From Bacillota bacterium (GTDB taxonomy: Bacteria; Bacillota; Clostridia; Acetivibrionales; DSM-1351), in assembly GCA_023393115.1 (NCBI GenBank), contig JAEWMS010000085.1, positions 62,001-126,000 on the forward strand: a stretch of DNA of 64,000 bases, written 5' to 3'. Both the position numbers and the translations under genes were made by a program. The notes beneath the pieces were generated by a model. That model saw nothing but the letters and a program-made list of their open reading frames with translations. It was not told the origin of the DNA and did not search any database. This document shows, piece by piece, positions 23,645-32,936 of this stretch. The first letter of the stretch is position 1; each line of letters starts with the position of its first letter.

Positions 23645-26295
23645 AAATTCTAAAGGAATACACCTTTGATTATATTCTCAGAAATAAAAGAACAAGTCTT
23701 ACAATAATGATTTCTGTTCTAATTGCCTCCACCCTTCTTAGTACTCTATGTATCTTCCTTTATAACATCTGGTATGATGGTGTCAGACAAGCGATACATA
23801 AAGATGGACATTGGCATGGTGAATTGTTCGATGCTACACCCGGAAGCAAGTTGAAGTATGTAACCTCACACCCCAATGTTAAAAAAGTAATGATTAAAGG
23901 TGAATGGTATACAGCATGTATCGGCAACAGTGATAAACGCCCATATTTGATCTTACGGGATGCTGATGGTGAGTACTGGGAAGAAATGACGGAGAAGAAT
24001 GCAATAGTTGAGGGTCGGACACCTGCGATAAAATCAGAAATAGCTGTATCTAAGCAATTTATTGATGATAATCCTACAATAAAAGTAGGCAGTACGATAT
24101 CAGTTCCTGTTGGATATAGAATGAGCTCTGGTAATAAGCTTGATGTTGTAGCTTCAAAGCGTCCCGACGAAAATTTTACAAGTCAGCGGAATGAAAACTA
24201 TAAGATTGTAGGCATTTTGGACATTGCAACACCATCAATAGTTCCGGGTTATTATGCCATGGGCTATTTGGATCGTAAGAATATAAAGCCTGATGACGGT
24301 TTAACTGTATATATTAATTTTAAAAATCCGAGAAAAATAGCTGAAGATTTACCGCAGATAGCAGCAGCTGTTGGTCAAAAGCCAAATGAGTCAGGAGAGT
24401 ATCTGATAAAATACCACAACAATCTACTTGCAAATTATCTTATATTTCCTCAAATCGACCAAGCTACCCCCTTGCCCAGAACATATGCATTTATGATAGC
24501 TTCGGTAATCCTCATGGTATTACTCTGTGTCGGACTATTCGTACTAATAATACATAATGCCTTTGTGCTATCGGCTAATTCCCGTATAAAGCAACTGGGT
24601 ATGCTGAAAAGTATCGGAGCGACACCGGCTCAAATAAGAAAGTCTGTTACATTTGAAGCTTTATTACTTTCAATTATTCCTATCCCTCTTGGCCTGCTCA
24701 TAAGCCACATAATGTGTAGTTTTTTGTTTGCTGAAATAGCTGCTATGAATAAATTAAATGAAAATTCTTTACCCGTACAATATACCTTTGGGTGGGCAAT
24801 TGCATTACCTTCTGTTATTTTGACTTTAATCACAGTTTGGATATCCGCATATTTGCCTGCAAAGAAAATCAGTAAAGTTTTACCTATTATAGCAATCAGG
24901 CAAGTTGACCATATGGCCAAGAAAGCTCGTAGCAACATATTTTATCGTAAAATATTCGGTTTCGAAGGCGAATTGGCTTTTAATTCCCTTTCTGCAAACC
25001 GGAAATCCTTCAGAACCTCTTTTATATCACTTTTTCTATCTTTTGTGGTATTCGTTACCTTTGTAAACCTCAACTCAATTTCAGACGCCGAAGTCTCTTT
25101 ATTTGGAATAAATATGGAATATGATATTGAAGTTGATCTGTTGGACGGAAGGCAAATAACACCTGAAGTAATTAATGAATTTAAGCAAATTAAAGGACTT
25201 GATTTATGTGTTTTTTCAAACAACATTCTTGGTACTACTTGGCTTACTTCTGATAAGCAATCCGAGGAAATCAAAAAGCTTGGAGGCTTTACAGGCTTAG
25301 CTGCTACAAACCGCTTCAATCTTTTGGGGGAGAAAGATAAATACCGCATGAATGTTAGACTGGTATCGCTGGATGATACTTCATTCTCAAACTACTGTAA
25401 ATCACTTGGTGTAAATTCCCAAGAATACTATGATATCAGTAACCCCAAAGGTATATTAGTCAACTATTCCATTAATCATGAGACTGTTGGCAATCGAAAT
25501 AAAGACATAATTCCTATAACCAACTTGAAGGCTAGAGATATAATCAGAGTAAGTGAAAATGTTGATAGTAATACTAAAGGTAGTTATGAATTTGAGCTAG
25601 AAACGGGATTTGTTACCGATAAACATCCTGACACATTTCAATATAATAACTATTATACTTTAACCTACATTATTCCTGTTGGTATTTATCAAAACATCGT
25701 CAGAAATTTTGATGAAGATCGTCAGCCCAGAAGCCTGAATACTTATATAACAATTAATTGCAGTAACAAATCAATAAATGAAGTAAGAAAAAATATTAAA
25801 GATATTTGTGACCGTTGGTATGGTAGGGGTGATTATTCCATATATGCTATTGAAGACATGATGAACCAATTAACAGCCTCAAAAAAAATTATGAATTTAA
25901 TGGCCTTCTGTATTTCAGGGCTATTAGGCCTTATCGGAATTTCAAATGCCTTTTCAACAGTAACAGGAAATTTACATCAAAGACGTCGTGAATTTGCTCT
26001 GCTCCGGTCTGTTGGATTATCACCAAAAGGTATGAAAAAAATACTTATACTTGAAGCTGTATTTTTTGGAATCAATCCAATTTTAGTAGGCTTACCATTA
26101 ACAATGATTATAACATACTTATTTTTAAGGATAGAGCAAATATATGTTCATGAATTCATTCCATTTATTCCTATACTTGAGGTTATAATATTTACCCTTA
26201 TGGTACTTGCATGTGTTGGACTGGCATATCTGCTCGGTGCTTCAAGAATTAAATCCAATACTATTATAGAAGTCCTCAAGGATGAAACAAATTAA
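23641..26295 (+). CDS. Large FtsX-family ABC transporter permease
   Basis: The 884-residue permease has two FtsX domains: a first transmembrane helix at about 17-40, a large extracytoplasmic region, helices at about 280-430, another helix at about 460-480, a second extracytoplasmic region and three C-terminal helices (about 750-880). The cytoplasmic QLGMLKSIGATPAQIRKS and FALLRSVGLSPKGMKKI coupling motifs mark the two domains. The topology is MacB/YknZ-like duplicated (10 or fewer helices), and it is larger than BceB proteins. Substrate is unknown; export of or defence against a peptide is a reasonable inference from the regulated two-component context. Confidence 0.88.
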   Translation: MKILKEYTFDYILRNKRTSLTIMISVLIASTLLSTLCIFLYNIWYDGVRQAIHKDGHWHGELFDATPGSKLKYVTSHPNVKKVMIKGEWYTACIGNSDKRPYLILRDADGEYWEEMTEKNAIVEGRTPAIKSEIAVSKQFIDDNPTIKVGSTISVPVGYRMSSGNKLDVVASKRPDENFTSQRNENYKIVGILDIATPSIVPGYYAMGYLDRKNIKPDDGLTVYINFKNPRKIAEDLPQIAAAVGQKPNESGEYLIKYHNNLLANYLIFPQIDQATPLPRTYAFMIASVILMVLLCVGLFVLIIHNAFVLSANSRIKQLGMLKSIGATPAQIRKSVTFEALLLSIIPIPLGLLISHIMCSFLFAEIAAMNKLNENSLPVQYTFGWAIALPSVILTLITVWISAYLPAKKISKVLPIIAIRQVDHMAKKARSNIFYRKIFGFEGELAFNSLSANRKSFRTSFISLFLSFVVFVTFVNLNSISDAEVSLFGINMEYDIEVDLLDGRQITPEVINEFKQIKGLDLCVFSNNILGTTWLTSDKQSEEIKKLGGFTGLAATNRFNLLGEKDKYRMNVRLVSLDDTSFSNYCKSLGVNSQEYYDISNPKGILVNYSINHETVGNRNKDIIPITNLKARDIIRVSENVDSNTKGSYEFELETGFVTDKHPDTFQYNNYYTLTYIIPVGIYQNIVRNFDEDRQPRSLNTYITINCSNKSINEVRKNIKDICDRWYGRGDYSIYAIEDMMNQLTASKKIMNLMAFCISGLLGLIGISNAFSTVTGNLHQRRREFALLRSVGLSPKGMKKILILEAVFFGINPILVGLPLTMIITYLFLRIEQIYVHEFIPFIPILEVIIFTLMVLACVGLAYLLGASRIKSNTIIEVLKDETN

Positions 26296-26318
26296 TAATA
26301 AATACATATAACTATTAC

Positions 26319-26351
26319 AAACGCCACGGTATTAAAGTTATCGTGGCGTTT
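26319..26351. terminator. Bidirectional terminator between permease and spoVFB
   Basis: AAACGCCACG and CGTGGCGTTT form a 10-bp stem. It lies between convergent genes and is followed by T/A-rich sequence on both sides. Confidence 0.8.
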
Positions 26352-26378
26352 AAAATTTTGATATTTTAAATTTCATAC

Positions 26379-26963
26379 TTATTTACATATAATTATGGGT
26401 TGAATCTGGGAATTTTGCTGTGCATTCAGTATTGTGGGCAGCAACTGTTCAAAATCTGCTACTAACGATGTACACTTTTTAATTGGATCATCCTGTCCAA
26501 ACGGAACCATATAAATGTTCTTCATATTTAGCAAAACACCGATATTCTTTGCGTTTGCTGCAAGCCCGTCATTAGTCGATATGGCTATTACAACAGGTCT
26601 CATATTCCTGAGATGTGCTTTACATGCCATTGTAACAGGGCCGTCTGTTATGGCATTTGTAATTTTGGCAATTGTATTTCCAGTGCAAGGTGCTATTACT
26701 AGTATATCCAGTAAAGCCTTCGGTCCTATGGGTTCTGCCTCCACTATTGTGCTAATAGGCGCTTTACCTGTAAGGGCCTGAAGTGTATTCTTAAAGTCCT
26801 CTGCTTTTCCAAACCGTGTATCATACTCATTTACAGACTCAGATATTATTGGAATAACGTCGGCACCTTCGTTAACCAATTTTTCTATCTGAGGGATTAT
26901 CTTATCAAAAGTGCAAAATGAGCCTGTAACAGCATACCCAATTCTTACTCCTTTCAATAGCAT
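26379..26963 (-). CDS. spoVFB: Dipicolinate synthase subunit B
   Basis: This 194-residue flavoprotein-fold subunit works with SpoVFA to make dipicolinic acid, the calcium chelator of the spore core. Recognisable parts are IGYAVTGSFCTFDKI at the N-terminus, DILVIAPCTGNTIAKI near 110-125 and VIAISTNDGLAANA near 150. It begins 2 nt after the end of spoVFA, so the two form one unit. In the mother cell it is expected to be transcribed late, by sigma-K, although I did not locate that promoter. Confidence 0.95.
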   Translation of the reverse strand: MLLKGVRIGYAVTGSFCTFDKIIPQIEKLVNEGADVIPIISESVNEYDTRFGKAEDFKNTLQALTGKAPISTIVEAEPIGPKALLDILVIAPCTGNTIAKITNAITDGPVTMACKAHLRNMRPVVIAISTNDGLAANAKNIGVLLNMKNIYMVPFGQDDPIKKCTSLVADFEQLLPTILNAQQNSQIQPIIICK

Positions 26964-26965
26964 TG

Positions 26966-27841
26966 TTATACCCCCAACTCTTCAATAATATTAAATACCG
27001 TATCCTTTATAAACTCTGCAGCTGTAACAGGGGCAACTTTTCCTGGAAGTGATAGAGCCCAAATTGCTCTAAGTCCAAGTTCCTTTGCTTTATCAAAATC
27101 AACACCGCCGGGTTTTGAAGCAAGGTCGATAATCAGGCATTCAGGATTAAGAATTTTAAGTATGTCATGGTTTAATACTATTGATGGTATAGTATTAAAA
27201 ATGACATTCATATCTTTTACAGTCTGCGGTAATTCTGTTAAACTGACCGGTTTGTAACCATAGCTTTTAATCCATGCAATATCTGCATACTTTCGTGCTT
27301 CAACAAAAACATTTGCTCCTATACCCTGCAGCATTTTAGCCAAAGTCTTTCCGATTCTACCGTATCCAAGTATCAACGCATTACTGTTATGTAAAGTTAT
27401 GGGCATTTCCTCCATAGCAATTTGGATTGCACCTTCTGCCGTAGGAATTGCATTAAGTACTGCCATCTCCTCTCTATCAAGCATATCAACGTTGTAGACA
27501 TTACATACCTGAGCGTGATGCACAATTTTGTCACTAATCCTTCCTGCAATAAATAATTGATTTTTATCCATGTGTTTGAATAAATCATGAATCATTATTT
27601 TATCACTGTGAAAGGGTGCGTTTATACTTTCATTATCGTTTGAGCATGGTATTGGACCTATTACTACATCAGAACCCTTAATTGCTTCTTCAATAGTATT
27701 GCTTTGATTGAATTTGATGTCAAAGCTGGCCTTGTCAAATCCATATATATTAACCGAATTTCCTGCTTCAGCAATAGATTCAGCCAATTTTACATTTCTG
27801 AGATCCCCTCCGATAATACTAAATTTTTTCTTTTCAATCAC
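26966..27841 (-). CDS. spoVFA: Dipicolinate synthase subunit A
   Basis: The 291-residue NAD(P)-dependent subunit converts the DapA product to dipicolinate together with SpoVFB. It has an N-terminal Rossmann-like region (SIIGGDLRNVKLAESIAEAG) and a second one with the nucleotide loop LGYGRIGKTLAKML (about 154-167). The start is a GTG at 27841, seven nt after GGAGGG. Its presence shows that the organism can make heat-resistant endospores; some clostridia use EtfA instead of this pair. Confidence 0.95.
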   Translation of the reverse strand: MIEKKKFSIIGGDLRNVKLAESIAEAGNSVNIYGFDKASFDIKFNQSNTIEEAIKGSDVVIGPIPCSNDNESINAPFHSDKIMIHDLFKHMDKNQLFIAGRISDKIVHHAQVCNVYNVDMLDREEMAVLNAIPTAEGAIQIAMEEMPITLHNSNALILGYGRIGKTLAKMLQGIGANVFVEARKYADIAWIKSYGYKPVSLTELPQTVKDMNVIFNTIPSIVLNHDILKILNPECLIIDLASKPGGVDFDKAKELGLRAIWALSLPGKVAPVTAAEFIKDTVFNIIEELGV

Positions 27842-28061
27842 TAATAGACCCTCCGTTCCCAGGACTGGATATTTGAACTGTTTATGACGACTAGTATATT
27901 TTATGTTATGGACAAATACCTAGTGCCTGTACAGAATTTGATAATTTTTGAATAAGTTCAGACATCTATTAATAATTAAGGTAAAATATGTATAACAAAA
28001 TTATAGCTTTTAACATTCAAATGCTTGAATATATAACATTAAATTCAAGGAGGATACTCTT

Positions 28062-28844
28062 TTGAGAATTAATAATTCTTGGCCCAAAATCTTTTTAAAA
28101 ATACTTAAGCTTTATCTTATTTCCATATTATGTATTCTGCCCATCTTAGCATATAGTATTATTTTTACAAACGGAAATATTCCGTCCTATTCAATAGTAT
28201 TATGTTTACTCATTGGTGCAATAATTAACTCTTGCTGGGAATTTAAGTCCTTGAAACCAGTGGGTTTGATACTTTCTAAAAAAAATATATGGGATGTATT
28301 GATAGGCATATTGATAGGCTTATCTTATTTTTGTGTAGTGTTGATTATTAATATAATCATTGAAAAGACCATAGACGTAAGTGAGGTATTTAATTTTTCT
28401 CTTTCTTTAAAAGCTTTTGTTTTGATTTTATGCTATTATCTTATAGTTTCTTTTGGTGAGGAGATTTTTTTTCGAGGATATATTTTGAATTTAGCCTTAA
28501 AATACAGAAGACATGCTATACCTGCGTTAGTATTACAGGCATTGCTATTTTCTTTGATACATATTGTTAATCCAATCTATAATTCAATTTATACGTTTAT
28601 ATTTACTTTTATTTTTGGTCTGTTACTCGGCTACATTTCTATTTGTCAGGGCAATATATTAGGCGTAATTGGACTACATTTAACAAATAATGTTTTAAGT
28701 GATATTCTGAAAATTAATGAGAATTTGCTTAACATGTCGGTGTCACTGTTAATTATGATTTTGATCAGCATTCTGGTATATAAAAATAATGGATTACTAG
28801 CCTTTAATAAGAAATCTGAAGAAAAACAGGCGAGTACTTTATAA
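28062..28844 (+). CDS. CPBP-family intramembrane metalloprotease
   Basis: This 260-residue protein has about eight membrane helices and the CPBP (Abi/CAAX-protease-like) motifs: GEEIFFRGYI with the EExxxR core (about 143), LFSLIH with the metal-binding His, and GLHLTNN near the C-terminus. Substrate is unknown; relatives process prenylated or signal proteins or give self-immunity to bacteriocins. The start is the TTG at 28062, with AGGAGG 8 nt upstream. It is a single gene placed between the spoVF genes and the M16 protease, in opposite orientation to both. Confidence 0.85.
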   Translation: MRINNSWPKIFLKILKLYLISILCILPILAYSIIFTNGNIPSYSIVLCLLIGAIINSCWEFKSLKPVGLILSKKNIWDVLIGILIGLSYFCVVLIINIIIEKTIDVSEVFNFSLSLKAFVLILCYYLIVSFGEEIFFRGYILNLALKYRRHAIPALVLQALLFSLIHIVNPIYNSIYTFIFTFIFGLLLGYISICQGNILGVIGLHLTNNVLSDILKINENLLNMSVSLLIMILISILVYKNNGLLAFNKKSEEKQASTL

Positions 28845-28857
28845 CTAGCCTGTTTTT
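28822..28857 (+). terminator. Terminator overlapping the end of the CPBP gene
   Basis: AAAAACAGGC (28822-28831, inside the last codons) pairs with GCCTGTTTTT, followed by more T. The stop codon lies in the loop. Confidence 0.85.
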
Positions 28858-28868
28858 TTGGATAAATG

Positions 28869-29024
28869 TTAAATAACCAAAACCTTTTTCTGTATTTCTC
28901 CTCCGACACCTCCTATTGCTGAAGCAATTGTAATAAAGTCCACTTCTCTAAGTAATCGCTGAAGTGACCTGCTATCCATTTTTGCAGGCGGCTCTTCAAG
29001 CAGACTCGACAATTTTAGCCTACT
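28869..29024 (-). pseudogene. Fragment resembling the FliG C-terminal domain
   Basis: On the minus strand a frame of about 52 codons reads KLSSLLEEPPAKMDSR and LQRLLREVDFITIASAIGG, ending at a stop at 28869. The core MDSRSLQRLLREVD is like the FliG_C motif (D-D-R-x-hQ-R-h-L-R-E-V-D, followed by a LAxALKGA-like helix). The frame runs upstream into a hairpin (29027-29076), there is no ribosome site before its only ATG in the conserved part, and the rest of FliG is missing. It is most likely a decayed fragment; a real small protein cannot be excluded. Confidence 0.35.
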
Positions 29025-29026
29025 TA

Positions 29027-29076
29027 AACCCAAAAACACATAGCCTTGTTTTACCAAGTCTATGTGTTTTTGGGTT
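29027..29076 (-). terminator. Strong hairpin downstream of the M16 protease gene
   Basis: A perfect 17-bp stem (29027-29043 with 29060-29076) is extended by CTTG/CAAG after one mismatch. It sits 32 nt after the M16 gene and includes an A/T-rich base, so it probably ends that transcript. Confidence 0.7.
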
Positions 29077-29107
29077 AGGTTTAATGCTATTTATGAAAAT
29101 ACATCTG

Positions 29108-30349
29108 CTATATCTGTATATCGCCCTTTAAATTACCTACAGCTGAAATACTCAACTTATCATATTTGAATACCATGTCAATTACTTCACGAATATTGTC
29201 CATTGTAACATTATCCATTTTTTTAAGCACCTCTTCAGGAGTATTTATTCTGCCAAGCATCAGTTCAGCCTTTCCGATACTGTTCATTCGACTGTTTGTA
29301 CTTTCAAGTCCGAGAATGAAATTACCCTTCATCTGTTCTTTTGACTTATTGAGCTCATCCTTCGTCACACCTTTTTTAATCAGAAGATCAACTTCCTTTT
29401 TTGAAAGGTCAATAACTGTCTGAAGATATTCAGGGTTCATACCGGCATAAATAACAAACAGTCCTGCGGTTTTATAAGTAGAGGGATATGAATAAATAGA
29501 ATAAACAAGTCCTTTCTCTTCCCTGATTTTTTGGAAAAGTCGTGAACTCATTCCTCCTCCAAATATGTTATTAAGAGCCAATAAGGAATAAATTTTATCA
29601 TCTCCGTGCTCTATTCCCTTAAAGCCCATGCACAAATGGACCTGTTCAGTTTCCTTTTCCCTGATAATCCTATCTGTCTTATACTCTACCGGAGAATACT
29701 TATTGTCGTATACCTTATCATTTTTCCAATGTCCAAAATACTTTTTAACCTTTTCTATAAGGTCATCCTCATTAAAGTTTCCTGCGACTGAAATAACCGT
29801 ATTGTCCGGAGTATACATTTCCTGCATGTATTGGTTGATCATTTTCTTATCGAATCTATCGATACACTCTTGTGTTCCCAATATGGGGTAACCCAGAGAG
29901 TTTCCGCTCCAAACCATCTCGGAAAAAATATCATGAACCAATTCCTCAGGAGAATCTTCATACATTCCTATCTCTTCAACAACTACTTTCTTCTCAACCT
30001 TTATGTCGCCACTGGCAAATTTGGAATTAAACAACATATCCGATAAAACATCCAAAGAAACATTCAAATGTGTGTCAAGTGTCTTTGCATAATAGCAAGT
30101 ACATTCCTTTCCGGTGAATGCGTTTATTTGTCCACCGATAGCATCTATACTTTCAGCTATTTGCTTTGCAGAACGGTTGGTTGTACCTTTAAAAAGCATA
30201 TGCTCAATAAAATGGGAAATTCCATTATTCTTTATGTTTTCATTTCTGGAACCTGTACCTACCCATACACCAACTGAAACTGATCTAACATATGGAATTT
30301 TCTCATAGACCAGTCTTAAACCATTATCCAGTAATTTCTTATTAATCAT
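29108..30349 (-). CDS. ymxG: M16-family zinc peptidase (YmxG/MlpA-like)
   Basis: The 413-residue protein is a processing-peptidase-like metalloprotease of the M16 family. The inverted zinc motif HFIEHMLFKG is near residues 45-54, with the distal Glu expected about 75 residues later in EEIGMYEDSP. The second M16 domain starts near residue 165. The ATG at 30349 has GGAGG 5 nt upstream. It lies downstream of pnp, the position of ymxG in Bacillus; there it is followed by ymxH and spoVFA, while here a CPBP gene and a FliG-like scrap intervene. Confidence 0.92.
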   Translation of the reverse strand: MINKKLLDNGLRLVYEKIPYVRSVSVGVWVGTGSRNENIKNNGISHFIEHMLFKGTTNRSAKQIAESIDAIGGQINAFTGKECTCYYAKTLDTHLNVSLDVLSDMLFNSKFASGDIKVEKKVVVEEIGMYEDSPEELVHDIFSEMVWSGNSLGYPILGTQECIDRFDKKMINQYMQEMYTPDNTVISVAGNFNEDDLIEKVKKYFGHWKNDKVYDNKYSPVEYKTDRIIREKETEQVHLCMGFKGIEHGDDKIYSLLALNNIFGGGMSSRLFQKIREEKGLVYSIYSYPSTYKTAGLFVIYAGMNPEYLQTVIDLSKKEVDLLIKKGVTKDELNKSKEQMKGNFILGLESTNSRMNSIGKAELMLGRINTPEEVLKKMDNVTMDNIREVIDMVFKYDKLSISAVGNLKGDIQI

Positions 30350-30415
30350 CAAGTCCTCCAAAGCTGTTTTATATATTTCAAAATAATTGCTGTAACAAAT
30401 CTATAATAGTAAACT

Positions 30416-30441
30416 GGGCGTAAACAGCTGTGTCTACGCCC
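30416..30441 (-). terminator. Hairpin downstream of pnp
   Basis: GGGCGTA (30416-30422) pairs with TACGCCC (30435-30441) about 100 nt after pnp, with a modest T-rich tail on the minus strand. It is probably the pnp terminator. Confidence 0.5.
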
Positions 30442-30539
30442 TGATATACAATATTACTTTTAATTCATCAATATTACAATATTACATGTGGTTCTGTTAA
30501 GTGCTTATTTTTAGATATTTTTCTTCAGATATCGTATCA

Positions 30540-32654
30540 CTACTTATTTTCTTCGGAAGTATTTTCATCGGTCATTGCATCTTTTCTTGAAAGATTTATT
30601 CTGCCCTGTTTGTCAATCTCAGTTACCTTTACAAGAATTTCGTCTCCGATGCTTACTACATCTTCAACTTTTTCAACCCTCTTCTTGTCAAGTTTTGAAA
30701 TATGAACAAGTCCCTCTTTTCCTGGCAATATCTCAACAAATGCTCCGAAGGTGGTTATTCTGGCAACCTTACCCATGAAAATTTCTCCAGGCTCGATATC
30801 CTTGGCGATACCGTGAATAATTTTTAAAGCCTTCTGAGCTGCTGCAGCATCAGGAGTCAGTATATACACTCTTCCGTCTTCTTCTATATCAATCTTAACT
30901 CCGGTCTCAGCGATGATCTTATTAATCATTTTTCCACCAGGTCCGATAACATCTCTGATTTTTTCAGGATCAATATTTGTTGTTATTATCTTAGGAGCGT
31001 AATCTGAAAGTTCCTTTCGTGGTGCTGGTATTGCCTTAAGTATAACATCATTTATTATTTGCAGACGGCCCTTTCTAGTGAGGTCAAATGCTTGTCTGAT
31101 AATTTCATACGTTAAACCGTCTACCTTAATATCCATCTGAATTGCTGTAATACCTTCGGTTGTACCTGCAACTTTAAAGTCCATATCACCGAAGAAATCT
31201 TCAATACCCTGAATATCCATAAAAGTAACAAAATTATCTGGATTTTCTTCATCTATTACCAAACCAGCGGATATACCAGCAACAGGTGCCTTTATAGGAA
31301 CACCGGCGTCCATAAGTGCCAATGTACTTCCGCAAACACTTCCCTGTGAAGTAGAACCGTTGGACATCAATACTTCTGAAACAAGTCTGAAGGCGTATGG
31401 GAATTCATTCTCTGATGGAATTACAGGTACAAGTGATCTTTCAGCAAGAGCACCATGACCAATTTCTCTTCTTCCGGGACCTCTGGAAGTCTTTGCCTCA
31501 CCGACACTGTAGCCCGGGAAGTTATAGTGGTGCATATATCTCTTGGTTTCTTCTGTGTCAATACCGTCCATCTTCTGAACATCACCCATTGCACCAAGAG
31601 TTATGGTAGTCAGAACTTGTGTCTGTCCTCTCTGGAAGAGACCTGAACCATGAGTTCGTGGAAGAATTCCCACTTCAGCTGAAAGTGGTCTAATCTCATC
31701 AAGGCGTCTTCCGTCAACACGTTTTCCTTCTTTAAGGATATATTCACGAACAACCTTCTTTTCAAGCTTGTAGATAGCTTCATTAATTTTTGACTGCATA
31801 TCGGGGAACTGTTCTGCAAGAGCAGCCTGAGTGTCCTCAGTCAATTTACTTACTTTTTCATCTCTTTCCTGTTTGTCAGTAGCCAATACAGCCTGTCGCA
31901 TTGTCTCGTAGCCAAAAGCTTTTACAGCTGCAAACAAGTCGGCAGGTACTTCTGCTGATTCATAAGTAAATTTGGGCTTACCAATTTCTTTAACAATATC
32001 GTTAATAAAGTCACATATCTTTTTAATTTCTTCATGACCTTTTTTAATTGCATCCAGCATAATATCATCAGGAACAATATCAGCTCCTGCTTCAATCATT
32101 GTAATTTTCTCCTTGGTTCCTGCCAGAGTAACATACATTTTGCTCTTTGCACGCTGCTCTTCATTAGGATTAATTATAACCTCATTATCAATCAAGCCAA
32201 GGACAACACCGCCTATGGGGCCGTTAAAAGGAATATCTGAAATACTAATGGCTATGGATGCACCAATCATGGCAGCTATTTCAGGTGAATTATCCTGTTC
32301 AACTGACATTACTGTATTTACAACAGCAACATCATTTCTAAGATCCTTTGGAAATAAAGGTCTTATTGGTCTGTCTATAACTCTTGATGTTAATATTGCC
32401 TTTTCTGAGGGCTTACCTTCTCTCTTTATAAAACCACCGGGTATTTTACCTACGGCATATAAACGTTCCTCGTAGTCAACACTGAGAGGGAAAAAATCTA
32501 TTCCTTCTCTTGGTGATGCAGATGCTGTTGCGGTTGACATTATTACAGTGTCACCATATCTTATTAATGCTGCTCCGTTTGCCAGCTGTGCCAACTTACC
32601 TGTTTCAACAGTAAGTGTTCTTCCGGCAAGCTCCATACTAAATGTTTTAGACAT
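30540..32654 (-). CDS. pnp: Polyribonucleotide nucleotidyltransferase (PNPase)
   Basis: The 704-residue 3'-5' exoribonuclease phosphorolytically degrades mRNA. It has two RNase PH domains (about 10-215 and 310-540) around an alpha-helical linker, with the active-site region DFFGDMDFKVAGT near 485-500, then a KH domain (GPGGKMINKIIAETG, near 565-580) and an S1 domain (TTFGAFVEILPGKEGLVHIS, near 630-650). AGGAGG precedes the ATG. It is downstream of rpsO as in most bacteria. Its leader contains a long imperfect inverted repeat (32700-32770). Confidence 0.97.
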   Translation of the reverse strand: MSKTFSMELAGRTLTVETGKLAQLANGAALIRYGDTVIMSTATASASPREGIDFFPLSVDYEERLYAVGKIPGGFIKREGKPSEKAILTSRVIDRPIRPLFPKDLRNDVAVVNTVMSVEQDNSPEIAAMIGASIAISISDIPFNGPIGGVVLGLIDNEVIINPNEEQRAKSKMYVTLAGTKEKITMIEAGADIVPDDIMLDAIKKGHEEIKKICDFINDIVKEIGKPKFTYESAEVPADLFAAVKAFGYETMRQAVLATDKQERDEKVSKLTEDTQAALAEQFPDMQSKINEAIYKLEKKVVREYILKEGKRVDGRRLDEIRPLSAEVGILPRTHGSGLFQRGQTQVLTTITLGAMGDVQKMDGIDTEETKRYMHHYNFPGYSVGEAKTSRGPGRREIGHGALAERSLVPVIPSENEFPYAFRLVSEVLMSNGSTSQGSVCGSTLALMDAGVPIKAPVAGISAGLVIDEENPDNFVTFMDIQGIEDFFGDMDFKVAGTTEGITAIQMDIKVDGLTYEIIRQAFDLTRKGRLQIINDVILKAIPAPRKELSDYAPKIITTNIDPEKIRDVIGPGGKMINKIIAETGVKIDIEEDGRVYILTPDAAAAQKALKIIHGIAKDIEPGEIFMGKVARITTFGAFVEILPGKEGLVHISKLDKKRVEKVEDVVSIGDEILVKVTEIDKQGRINLSRKDAMTDENTSEENK

Positions 32655-32699
32655 GTTAGTCCTCCTAAGTTTCTAATAGTTTTCATATGCTATTTAAAA

Positions 32700-32770
32700 C
32701 TATAGACTGTAGCATGTAGACTCTGCGTCAAAATAATTTTGGCGTACAATCTACCTTCTACCGTCCATAG
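32700..32770. repeat. 35-bp imperfect inverted repeat in the pnp leader
   Basis: The arms 32700-32734 and 32736-32770 match at 27 of 35 positions and are separated by one base, so the RNA could fold into a very long hairpin. Each arm is itself built from 7-bp units (TAGACTG, TAGCATG, TAGACTC on one side; TACAATC, TACCTTC, TACCGTC on the other). It lies 46 nt upstream of the pnp ATG. Confidence 0.75.
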
Positions 32771-32902
32771 CCATATGCAATTATTAATATTATTTCAATT
32801 TTTTTGTTTCTTATTTATTTTGAAGTTATATATACTATAACTCCGGCTATAGTTTACACTATAAACAATATGAAAAATTCAAATCAGTGCTAAAACTAGA
32901 AA

Positions 32903-32926
32903 ACAGGCAGGCGCTAGCCTGCCTGT
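32903..32926 (-). terminator. rpsO terminator
   Basis: ACAGGCAGGC / GCCTGCCTGT forms a perfect 10-bp stem with a GCTA loop, followed on the minus strand by TTTTCTAGTTTT. It lies 10 nt after rpsO and may allow partial read-through to pnp. Confidence 0.88.
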
Positions 32927-32936
32927 CCTATAATAA

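Noticed and set aside
32821..32870. AT-rich overlapping palindromes (GTTATA/TATAAC, ACTATA/TATAGT) between pnp and rpsO
   Set aside because: Short and expected in AT-rich DNA; may be part of a pnp promoter but no clear function can be supported.
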